Below, one piece after another: positions 1-5,591 of a stretch of DNA of 5,591 bases. Below the pieces are notes generated by a model that saw only the letters and a program-made list of their open reading frames with translations, had not been told where the DNA came from and did not search any database. The stretch covers positions 1-5,591 of the forward strand of contig JACQVU010000231.1 in assembly GCA_016209585.1 (NCBI GenBank), given 5' to 3'. Each line of letters begins with the position of its first letter. The stretch's first letter is position 1. The position numbers and the translations under genes were made by a program. Origin of the DNA: Planctomycetota bacterium. Lineage in GTDB: Bacteria > Planctomycetota > UBA8742 > JACQVU01.

Positions 1-1114
1 GCCTTAGAACGTCCGCCGTCCGCGCGAAGCGGCGGATGTAGGTGTGCTCGCGGAGCGTGCGTTCCTGGCCGGCGCGGGCGATGGTCTCGGCTTCGCGGGG
101 GTGTTCGAGGTAGTAGCGCACCGTGGCGGCGCACTCTTCCGGGTCGCGGTAGGTGACCACCTCGCGGCCCGGCTCGAACAGGTCTGGCAGATTCGGGGCC
201 TCTTCCGTCACCAGCAACGCGCCGCAGCCGGTGGCCTCGAAGAGCCGCAGGTTGTTGGCGCAACATTCGGCGGCGTCGATGTGAACGTTGAGGGTGATCC
301 GGGAGCGCGCCAGCACGCGGAACATCTCCAGCCCCCACGCCTCGCCGTGGTGGCGCGAGCGAAGCGGAGAGTCGGCGGGCAGCGTGTGCGCGCCGTAGCC
401 CCAGAGATCGAGCGCGGTTTTCCCGGCGACGCGGGCGAGCACCTCGCCGCGGCGGGCGTGCAGCGGCGAGAGACCACCGACGAAGGTGGCGCCCAGCGTG
501 CGCTCCTCGCCCGCCACGCGCGCGGCCACGCGGGGGTCGAAGGCCAGGGGTTGCTCGTAGGCTGTCAGGCCCGCCTGGCGGAAGCGGCGGACGAAGTGCG
601 GGAACGACGAGAAGAGGAGGTCGAAGCCCGGTAGCCAGGTTTCCGCGGGCATGGGGCTGGCGATCTGGCCCGCGATGAGGCCCACGCTGGGGCGGACGGC
701 CTCCAGGAAGGGGCGAGTGGCCACGCCGAGTTCGTAGAGGTAGAGCACGTCGGGCGCGGCGCGGCGGACCTGTTCCACGAGCACCGCCACGGGGTCTGTG
801 GCGGGAGAGCCGTTTTCGCGCGCCCAGGCGCTTTGCAGCGCGGGGCAGTTGTAGATGAGGTCTTCGGCCGCGAAGCCAGCCCGCTCCAGTGCCGCGGAGG
901 TGAAGTCGGCGTCGCCGAAGAGCGAGCCGACGAGCGATGCCAGTTGCGCGGCGTAGGTCTGGCCTTCAAGGCCCGGGTGCGCGCCGTACCAGTCGCGCAG
1001 GAAGGCCGGGTAGCAGGCGGTGACCACCAGGCAGCGCGCCCGCTCAGGCGTGGCGCCGACGGGGTCCGCAGCCGCGGCGACGGACGAAACGCGGCCGGAA
1101 ACGGAGCCACTCAC
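1..1114 (-). CDS. CgeB-like glycosyltransferase (glycosyl transferase 1_2 type), 3' end off the window
   Basis: Reading leftward from a GTG at 1114, the frame stays open for 371 codons to the window edge with no stop. It looks like a sugar transferase of the CgeB/DUF3880 group (GT-B fold), probably cytoplasmic and acting on a glycan or surface/protein acceptor; donor and acceptor cannot be read from sequence. The N-terminal half carries PDVLYLYELG (residues 121-130), the GQIASPMP segment (149-156) and a DLLFSSFPHFVRRF stretch (165-178), as remembered for this family. The C-terminal half (about 275-365) has the family's nucleotide-sugar-binding region: NVHIDAAECCANNLRLFEA (276-294), TGCGALLVTE (295-304) and a DLFEPGREVV segment (311-320). 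The GTG start overlaps the stop of the upstream gene as GTGA and has GGGAG seven bases before it, which suggests translational coupling. The first 27 residues are Ser/Ala-rich and less conserved-looking, so the true start could lie slightly downstream. The protein is probably nearly complete at the edge. The family call is firm; the substrate is not. Confidence 0.88.
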   Translation of the reverse strand, partial: MSGSVSGRVSSVAAAADPVGATPERARCLVVTACYPAFLRDWYGAHPGLEGQTYAAQLASLVGSLFGDADFTSAALERAGFAAEDLIYNCPALQSAWARENGSPATDPVAVLVEQVRRAAPDVLYLYELGVATRPFLEAVRPSVGLIAGQIASPMPAETWLPGFDLLFSSFPHFVRRFRQAGLTAYEQPLAFDPRVAARVAGEERTLGATFVGGLSPLHARRGEVLARVAGKTALDLWGYGAHTLPADSPLRSRHHGEAWGLEMFRVLARSRITLNVHIDAAECCANNLRLFEATGCGALLVTEEAPNLPDLFEPGREVVTYRDPEECAATVRYYLEHPREAETIARAGQERTLREHTYIRRFARTADVLR

Positions 1115-2034
1115 GACGCCGCTCCCGATCCCGCGCCCCCGCCGGCGCCCGCCGGCGGGGCGGGGGCCGGTGTTTCGGTCGCCAGGCGGCGAGGGGCGTC
1201 GCCGGCGGGGTAGAAGGCGGCCAGCGTCTGGGCGAGGGCCGCGCGGTCGAAGGCGGCGCGGTCACGGCGCACGATCTCCAGTTCGGGCGCGGTCGGTTCG
1301 GCGCGGAAGCAGAAGGGCAGAAGACGCCGCTGGTCGTGCTCTTTCTTGGCGAAGGTGGCCTCGCGGCTCGCGGCGCCGAGGCGGAGGGCTTCGGGAACGG
1401 TCTTCTCCAGGTCGTCAACGCAGTCGTCGCCGGTGGCCTTGCGGCCGGAGGTGATGAACTTCGTGTAGTTCTCCTGGTCGGACTTCAGGAGGTTCTTATG
1501 GAACTGCCGGCAGCCGAGGACGCCGACGCGGGCCTTGAACATCGAGATGTCCACATGGATGGGCTGGCCCGGAACGTAGAGCCGGCGCAGGTCGAAGCGA
1601 TGGATGGGCTGCTTCATCATGCCCAGCGGCAACGCGTGGTGATAGAAGCAGTGGCGGCTGGCGTCGCCCACGTAGGAGGGCCAGAGGAGGGCGAAGGCGT
1701 CGAGGTCGGTGGTCGCCAGCAGGGCGCGGATGCCGGCGACGAAGGTGGGGTCGAACTCCTCGTCGACGTCCTGCCGCACGATCCAGTCGGGGTTCAGGGC
1801 CTGCGCCAGCGTGAGGAGGCTGGTGACGTAGATGGGGTCGAAGAGGCGGTCCTTGTTGACGAACGCGATATTCTTGACGATGGGGAAGGAGCGAAGGAAG
1901 TCCTCGGTGTCGGGGTCGTAGGCGTCGTTGACGCAGATGGCCACGGCGTCGGCGTAGGCCGCGGCGTTGGCCAGACAGGCGGCGGTCAGTTCGCGGCTCT
2001 CACGGTAAAACGGAGTGAGCGTGATGATGCGCAT
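1111..2034 (-). CDS. Family-2-like glycosyltransferase (GT-A fold)
   Basis: A complete 307-residue protein. The N-terminus MRIITLTPFYRE (1-12) followed by an Ala-rich helix and VAICVNDAYDPDTEDFL (31-47) is the usual beginning of a GT-A nucleotide-sugar transferase. WIVRQDVDEEFDP (84-96) supplies the expected DxD-type metal/nucleotide motif at D89-D91. Downstream are a histidine-rich middle (RHCFYHH, 127-133) and CRQFHKNLL (175-183), where an acceptor or catalytic role is possible but not shown. The last 20 residues or so (288-307) are a Pro/Ala/Gly tail that looks disordered and is encoded by a GC-rich inverted repeat. No signal peptide or membrane segment is apparent, so a cytosolic or peripheral enzyme is inferred. 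It begins 25 bases after the DUF4921 gene and its stop overlaps the next gene by four bases, so the three are probably co-transcribed. No strong Shine-Dalgarno precedes the ATG. The substrate is unknown and the exact subfamily is uncertain. Confidence 0.75.
   Translation of the reverse strand: MRIITLTPFYRESRELTAACLANAAAYADAVAICVNDAYDPDTEDFLRSFPIVKNIAFVNKDRLFDPIYVTSLLTLAQALNPDWIVRQDVDEEFDPTFVAGIRALLATTDLDAFALLWPSYVGDASRHCFYHHALPLGMMKQPIHRFDLRRLYVPGQPIHVDISMFKARVGVLGCRQFHKNLLKSDQENYTKFITSGRKATGDDCVDDLEKTVPEALRLGAASREATFAKKEHDQRRLLPFCFRAEPTAPELEIVRRDRAAFDRAALAQTLAAFYPAGDAPRRLATETPAPAPPAGAGGGAGSGAAS
1122..1126 (-). promoter_or_regulatory. Ribosome binding site supporting the GTG start at 1114
   Basis: On the minus strand the bases GGGAG lie seven bases before the GTG codon whose first base is 1114. 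This is a reasonable Shine-Dalgarno match at good spacing. Together with the GTGA overlap with the preceding stop codon, it decides the start of the CgeB-like gene, for which no ATG is available nearby. Confidence 0.5.
1135..1167 (-). repeat. GC-only inverted repeat (potential hairpin) before the overlapping gene start
   Basis: GCCCCCGCC at 1135-1143 is perfectly complementary to GGCGGGGGC at 1159-1167, giving a nine-pair all-GC stem with a 15-base loop. The loop overlaps a further 12-base perfect palindrome (1148-1159). The structure lies inside the Pro/Ala/Gly tail of the family-2 glycosyltransferase, only about nine bases upstream in the transcript from the GGGAG of the CgeB-like gene. No T-run follows on the minus strand, so it is not an intrinsic terminator. 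It may be only a by-product of Pro/Gly/Ala codons in GC-rich DNA. Confidence 0.45.
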
Positions 2035-2059
2035 GCGGGGAAACGGCGTCCGCCGACGG

Positions 2060-3403
2060 TCACTGGCAATAGAGGAGGCAGTTGGGCTTGACCTCGCACT
2101 CGCGGCCGACGGCGATGTCGGCGGCCACGCGGCCCTCCTTGCGGACGGTCTCGAACCGCGCGATCATCTTGTCGCGGACCTCGCGCGGTGAGAGCGGGTT
2201 GATGAAGATCCTGGTTCCGGCCTCGAATCCCACGGGGGTGTTGATGCGCCACTTGATGAGCGCGCGGAAGGGAATGCGCGTCAGGCAGTCCACGGGCTGG
2301 TAGTACCACTCCTCGTTGCAGGGCACGCGGTTGGTGGCGGCGGCGTGGCAGGCGTGCAGGAGGTCGGAGAAGCCGCGGAGTTCGTCGGGCGACAGGTCCT
2401 GGGGCCGGCCGGCGCGGGACTTCGACCAGACGGCGATGGTGGGGTGCCAGTGGCCGATGTCGGCGACGGCGATAGCGTGCCCGTTTTCCGCGATGACGGT
2501 GTTGGAGTACCCGGCGAAGTTCACCGCGAGTTCGTTGTGGACGTTGGGGTGGGAACGGGCCATGGCCACTTCCCGTTCCAGGAGCGATCCCCACTCGTCG
2601 AGCGACACGAGTTGCTTGTGCAGGTGGAGCGTCTCGGCTCCGGCGGCGGCCAGCCAGTTCTGGAACACGGCCACGTAGCGCACGTAGCGGTTGTTGTCGT
2701 GAATGTTCTTGAGGGCGTCGACGGTGAGGGTGAGGTAGGCGAAGTGGTCGTCGGGGGTGAGGGAGCCAGAGGCGACCAGGTCGCAGTCGAACTCCGCGTC
2801 GTCGTCGAAGTGGCGGCGCGCCACGACCAGTTCGTGCCCCCCGCCGAAGAGGCGGTCGGCCTCGGCGTGAACGGCGTCACGGTCGAGGCGTTGGATCTCT
2901 TTTTCACCGCGGCCGAGATCGCGCCAGCGCTGGGCGACGATCTCCCGCACGTGCTTGAAGCCGGCGGCGTCGGCCAGGTAGCGCTCTTTCCAGGCCTGGT
3001 TCTCGGGGGAGAGTTCGTAGCCGTAATTGTTGCGCCAGTACTCCAGCGTGATGACGGACGAGAGCGTGGGAACGCGGCGGAAGTCCGCCGGTTCGGCCAG
3101 CGTCTCGCCCGGCGGCAGATGGTCGCGCCGCGCGAACTTGCCCCGCTTCTTCACCAGCCGCGCGCGCTCCGGGGGGGTCTTCTGGTAGTGGGCCTCGCAG
3201 AGCGGGCAGTAGTCCTCGAACTCCCGTTTCTCGATTTTGCGGGCCGACTTGGGCCGACCGACGAAGATGGCCTTCTCGCCGTGTCCGGGAACGACCCAGG
3301 ACTCGGAGCCGGAGAAGGGGTTGACCATTTTCACGGTGCCGTCCGGCAGGATGTTCATCATCCGCCGCTGATCGCTGGGCGTGGAGAGGCGGTCGCTGGT
3401 CAT
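2060..3403 (-). CDS. DUF4921 family protein, GalT-like (HIT superfamily)
   Basis: A 447-residue protein from ATG 3403, with residues numbered from there. I recognise it as DUF4921, a family of about this length related to galactose-1-phosphate uridylyltransferase. Visible landmarks are DGTVKMVNPFSG (21-32) with VVPG, the YCPLCEAHY pair of cysteines (C66, C69), GGHELVVARRHF (188-199), VAVFQNWL with LHLHKQLV (HxHxQ at 260-264), GHWHPTIAVW (317-326), CNEEWYYQP (362-370) and KWRINTPVGFEAGTRIFINP (384-403). In GalT the HxHxQ box holds the nucleophilic histidine and the cysteine pair binds zinc; a nucleotidyl- or phosphoryl-transfer role on a sugar phosphate is inferred here, not established for the family. 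It is first in the leftward operon with two glycosyltransferases, which suits supply of an activated sugar. The start is uncertain: the frame is open back to 3541 without family-like sequence, and ATGs at residues 15-16 are alternatives nearer the conserved region. No clear ribosome site helps. Confidence 0.85.
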   Translation of the reverse strand: MTSDRLSTPSDQRRMMNILPDGTVKMVNPFSGSESWVVPGHGEKAIFVGRPKSARKIEKREFEDYCPLCEAHYQKTPPERARLVKKRGKFARRDHLPPGETLAEPADFRRVPTLSSVITLEYWRNNYGYELSPENQAWKERYLADAAGFKHVREIVAQRWRDLGRGEKEIQRLDRDAVHAEADRLFGGGHELVVARRHFDDDAEFDCDLVASGSLTPDDHFAYLTLTVDALKNIHDNNRYVRYVAVFQNWLAAAGAETLHLHKQLVSLDEWGSLLEREVAMARSHPNVHNELAVNFAGYSNTVIAENGHAIAVADIGHWHPTIAVWSKSRAGRPQDLSPDELRGFSDLLHACHAAATNRVPCNEEWYYQPVDCLTRIPFRALIKWRINTPVGFEAGTRIFINPLSPREVRDKMIARFETVRKEGRVAADIAVGRECEVKPNCLLYCQ

Positions 3404-3534
3404 AGGTGTTCGTGGCGAGGGTGGCGCCAACGGCTTCCGGGAAGATCGCGCCGGGCGGATCGTAGGAGATACCACCGAACGCCCTCCCGCGCCAGCGCGA
3501 CCGGCCGGGGGCGCGGGCGCGTGGAACCACGAGT

Positions 3535-3563
3535 TTGACAATCCGCCCTCGGCGGGGTAGGTT
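3535..3563 (+). promoter_or_regulatory. Candidate sigma-70-type promoter for the pilT-family gene
   Basis: TTGACA at 3535-3540 is a perfect -35 consensus. Exactly 17 bases later TAGGTT (3558-3563) matches the -10 consensus at three of six positions, including both T-A bases at the left and the final T. Transcription would begin near 3570, leaving a leader of about 50 bases before the ATG at 3620. The spacer contains a short CCGCC-CTC-GGCGG dyad (3543-3555) that might bind a regulator but could be chance. The site is in the divergent intergenic region, as expected. Confidence 0.5.
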
Positions 3564-3619
3564 CATTTCGTCGGCGTTCGCCTGGTCTCCGCCATTCGCC
3601 CACGCGTGCCCACCCCGCC

Positions 3620-4726
3620 ATGGCCGAGGAAAAAGACATCCACAAACTGCTGGCGCTGATGCACAAGTACAACGCCTCCGACCTCCACATCAAGGTGGGG
3701 TCGCAGCCGCTGATGCGCATCAAGGGTCAGATCCGCGAGGTGGAGCTGAAGGTGCTCACCAACGAGGAGGTGCAGGAGATCCTCTTCGAGATCCTCACGG
3801 AAACCCAGGTCAACCAGTTCCAGCGCGAGCACGACCTCGACTTCGCCTACTCCCTCGCCGGGGTGGGGCGCTTCCGCTTCAACATGTTCGTGCAGCGCGG
3901 CTCCATCTCGGTGGCCATCCGCCGCGTGAGCGTGAAGATCCCCAGTTTCGAGGAACTGCACCTGCCTCCGGTGATGGAGGAGATCGCCAAGGCCTCCCAG
4001 GGGCTGGTGCTGGTGTGCGGCATCACCGGTTCCGGCAAGTCCACCACGCTGGCGGCCATGATTGAGTACATCAACATGACCCAGCGCTGCCATATCGTCA
4101 CCATCGAGGACCCCATCGAGTTCCTGTACCGCGACAAGAAAAGTTTCGTGAACCAGCGCGAGGTGGGCATCGACGTGGCCGACTTCAAGCGCGCCCTCAA
4201 GTACGTCGTCCGGCAGGACCCTGACGTGATCCTGGTCGGCGAAATGCGCGACGAAGAGACCTTCGCCACCGCCCTCACCGCCGCCGAGACCGGGCACCTG
4301 GTGTTCGGCACGCTGCACGCCTCCACCGTGTCGCAGTGCGTCGGCCGCATCCTCGACCTCTTTCCGCCCGCCCGCCACGAACTGATCCGCCAGAGCATGT
4401 CGTTCAACCTGAAGTCCATCATCTGCCAGAAACTGCTCCCGACGCTCATGGAGGGGGTGGATCGGGTTCCGGCCACCGAAGTGCTGGTGAACAACCACAT
4501 CGTGGCCAAGTTGATCGTCGAGGGGCAGGACGCCAAGATCGCCGACGTCATGCGCGCCTCCACCGAGGAGGGCATGATGGACTTCGAACAGTCCATCGTG
4601 AGCCTCATCAAGAAGAACTTCATCAGCAAGAAAGTCGGCTTCGCGGCCGCCACCAACCCCGACCGCCTGCGCATGGCGCTGCAGGGCATCGTCACCGGCG
4701 AAGACCGCCGCATCCTGGGAATCTGA
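3620..4726 (+). CDS. pilT: PilT/PilU-family type IV pilus retraction ATPase
   Basis: A complete 368-residue hexameric secretion-type ATPase expected at the cytoplasmic base of a type IV pilus, where it depolymerises pilin to drive twitching, adhesion and DNA uptake. The N-terminal PAS-like domain has NASDLHIKVGSQP (18-30). The core has Walker A GITGSGKST (134-142, K140), the Asp box TIEDPIEF (161-168), NQREVG (178-183), Walker B VILVGEMRDEE (203-213) and the His box TGHLVFGTLHAST (224-236). These match PilT closely. The C-terminal third lacks PilT's AIRNLIRE motif and instead reads EVLVNNHIVAKLIVEGQ, MRASTEEGMMDFEQSI and NPDRLRMALQ, which looks more like PilU, so pilU is an alternative name. 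Length is normal for the family. The start fits the family N-terminus, although no Shine-Dalgarno is visible. It is preceded by a promoter candidate at 3535. No other pilus genes are in view, so it may be unlinked from the pilus assembly cluster or at its edge. Confidence 0.95.
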   Translation: MAEEKDIHKLLALMHKYNASDLHIKVGSQPLMRIKGQIREVELKVLTNEEVQEILFEILTETQVNQFQREHDLDFAYSLAGVGRFRFNMFVQRGSISVAIRRVSVKIPSFEELHLPPVMEEIAKASQGLVLVCGITGSGKSTTLAAMIEYINMTQRCHIVTIEDPIEFLYRDKKSFVNQREVGIDVADFKRALKYVVRQDPDVILVGEMRDEETFATALTAAETGHLVFGTLHASTVSQCVGRILDLFPPARHELIRQSMSFNLKSIICQKLLPTLMEGVDRVPATEVLVNNHIVAKLIVEGQDAKIADVMRASTEEGMMDFEQSIVSLIKKNFISKKVGFAAATNPDRLRMALQGIVTGEDRRILGI

Positions 4727-4798
4727 GGGCGTCTTGCGGAAGGCCCGGCGAAACGGCGGCGGGGAGCGCCAGCAGGTATTTGAACCGGTTCCTTAGTC

Positions 4799-5461
4799 AT
4801 GGGCGCGTTGAAAAAGTCACATTCCGCCGGCGTCTTGCTGGACGCCGACTTCGGCGTCTCACTGCGGTCACAGGGGCCGGTGTTCTCCGAGGAATTCGAA
4901 GCGTGGAACCTGGATGATGAGAACCCGCGTGAACTCATTCATGGATGGGTGGTGCCCATGCCGCCGGTGGACGTACTCTCGTCACATACTTCGTTCTCAC
5001 TGGCCTCGCTGTTGAAGAGCCGCCTCCCCTCATACGACTGGACGGTGCTGCCCGACGCCCGCCACCGCCTTCCCGCGCCGCCGAACACCGTGGTGTTTCC
5101 GGACATCGCCGTGCATGCGGCGCCTTTCGCTCGCCTTCCCCTCGCCCCGCATTCCTCCACCGCCCTGCGAGCGCCCGACATCGTGTTCGAGTTCCTCAGC
5201 CGCGCCACGTACAAGCGCGACGTGGCGCCGATGGGCGTCAAGTTCCTCGCCTACCAGATGAGCGGCGTGAAGGAGTATTACTACGCTTGGCCCGACGGCA
5301 GTGACGCCGCTGGCTTCGTGCTGTCCGTGGACGGCCTCTATCGCCCGGCGGAGCGCGACGCCAAAGGCTTCTTCCTCAGCCCGCTGCTCGGGTGCCGGTT
5401 GACCATGGCGCCGGCGGCGGTGCGGCGGGTCAAAGCGGCGGTCGGGAAGAAGGCTCGTTGA
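4799..5461 (+). CDS. Uma2 family protein (DUF820, PD-(D/E)XK nuclease fold), first of a tandem pair
   Basis: A complete 220-residue Uma2/DUF820 protein. These belong to the PD-(D/E)XK nuclease superfamily and are often present in many copies per genome; their cellular role is not known. The domain runs from EEFEAWNLDD (31-40) and RELIHGWVVPMPP (44-56), with E45 in the ELI-G position, through an HTSFSLASLL helix (63-72), VVFPDIAVHA (98-107, P101-D102), APDIVFEFLS (125-134, E131), RDVAPMGVKFLAYQ (140-153, K148) and GVKEYYYAWPDG (156-167). The P-D, E and K residues stand where the family's catalytic set is expected. The C-terminus is basic (VKAAVGKKAR). An in-frame TGA at 4781-4783 blocks extension, and the next gene has the same MGAL-KSH N-terminus, so ATG 4799 is well supported despite no clear ribosome site. 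Its first third uses more A/T-ending codons than the neighbouring genes. It lies 72 bases after the pilT-family gene; a functional link is not shown. Confidence 0.88.
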   Translation: MGALKKSHSAGVLLDADFGVSLRSQGPVFSEEFEAWNLDDENPRELIHGWVVPMPPVDVLSSHTSFSLASLLKSRLPSYDWTVLPDARHRLPAPPNTVVFPDIAVHAAPFARLPLAPHSSTALRAPDIVFEFLSRATYKRDVAPMGVKFLAYQMSGVKEYYYAWPDGSDAAGFVLSVDGLYRPAERDAKGFFLSPLLGCRLTMAPAAVRRVKAAVGKKAR

Positions 5462-5474
5462 CCGGGGTGTCACC

Positions 5475-5591
5475 ATGGGCGCGCTCAGGAAGTCCCACGC
5501 CACACAGGCCCTGCTCGACGCCGAGTTCGGCGTTTCTCTCCGCTCCCGCGGCCCCGTCTTCGCCGAGGAGTTCGAGGGGTGGGACCTGGAC
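5475..5591 (+). CDS. Second Uma2 family gene, 5' part only
   Basis: The frame from ATG 5475 is open for 39 codons to the window edge. Its protein begins MGALRKSHATQALLDAEFGV and continues with SLRSRGPVFAEEFEGWDLD, matching the first 39 residues of the preceding Uma2 gene at 29 positions. Only the leader and the start of the Uma2 domain (EEFEGWDLD) are present, so catalytic residues cannot be checked. Thirteen bases separate it from the upstream stop, and GGGGTG (5464-5469) sits five bases before the ATG as a weak ribosome site, so co-transcription with the first copy is likely. Most shared codons differ at the third base, so this is not a recent copy. Confidence 0.85.
   Translation, partial: MGALRKSHATQALLDAEFGVSLRSRGPVFAEEFEGWDLD

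Noticed and set aside
44..634. Plus-strand 196-residue open frame opposite the CgeB-like gene
   Set aside because: It has Ala/Gly/Arg-rich shadow composition with no motif, and it lies antisense to a well-supported glycosyltransferase.
565..1110. Minus-strand 181-residue open frame starting with ATG at 1110
   Set aside because: Its product is an Arg/Ser/Pro/Ala-rich string typical of an out-of-frame reading. The frame starting at GTG 1114 gives clear CgeB-family motifs over the same DNA.
3459..3464. TACGAT on the minus strand as a -10 box for the leftward operon
   Set aside because: Four of six bases match, but nothing resembling TTGACA lies 16-18 bases upstream, so I do not call it a promoter.
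2345..3538. Plus-strand 397-residue open frame opposite the DUF4921 gene
   Set aside because: It is a Val/Gly/Glu-rich antisense shadow caused by GC-rich codon periodicity, with no recognisable domain. The opposite strand encodes a clear family member.
3563..4498. Minus-strand 311-residue His/Glu/Asp-rich open frame opposite the pilT-family gene
   Set aside because: It mirrors the strongly conserved ATPase on the other strand. The His and Asp richness comes from reverse-complemented Val and Met codons.
4727..4798. Possible terminator after the pilT-family gene
   Set aside because: The spacer is rich in GGCGG runs but has no stable complementary arms followed by a T-run, so read-through into the Uma2 genes cannot be excluded.
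4799..5591. Uma2 pair as part of a toxin-antitoxin, restriction or other defence cassette
   Set aside because: No methylase, antitoxin, helicase or other partner is in view, and Uma2 genes are commonly scattered in many copies, so the nuclease fold alone does not support a defence call.

Overview
This is a GC-rich bacterial stretch (roughly two-thirds G+C by eye) with dense, codon-periodic genes. It holds two divergently transcribed gene groups. The gene families (a GalT-like DUF4921 protein, CgeB-type and family-2 glycosyltransferases, a PilT/PilU ATPase, and repeated Uma2 genes) fit an environmental, type IV pilus-bearing bacterium. A planctomycete or another high-GC, poorly cultured phylum is plausible, but there is no rRNA or marker gene here to settle it.

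Minus strand, right to left (3403 to 1): a compact three-gene run. It starts with a DUF4921-family protein of the HIT/GalT-like superfamily, followed after 25 bases by a family-2-like glycosyltransferase. That gene overlaps by four bases (GTGA) the GTG start of a CgeB-like glycosyltransferase, which runs off the left edge. The CgeB-like gene has no ATG near its start and no stop inside the window, but its frame is fully open and its family signature is clear. The run reads as one operon that may link sugar-phosphate/nucleotide chemistry to glycan assembly, although the chemistry of DUF4921 is unknown.

Intergenic region 3404-3619: a divergent control region of about 216 bases. It contains a TTGACA-17 bp-TAGGTT promoter candidate facing right, toward the pilus gene. 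No good promoter is visible for the leftward operon.

Plus strand, left to right: a complete PilT/PilU-family retraction ATPase (3620-4726), whose core motifs are PilT-like and whose C-terminal third looks more like PilU. After 72 bases comes a complete Uma2-family (DUF820) PD-(D/E)XK protein (4799-5461). Thirteen bases later a second Uma2 copy begins at 5475 and is cut by the right edge. The two Uma2 N-termini agree at 29 of 39 residues but differ at most third codon positions, so the tandem pair is old and under protein-level constraint.

I see no CRISPR array, RNA gene, insertion sequence, recognised defence cassette or intrinsic terminator. The most unusual points are the glycosyltransferase/DUF4921 operon, the tandem Uma2 pair next to a pilus motor gene, and a strong GC hairpin just before the overlapping GTG start.
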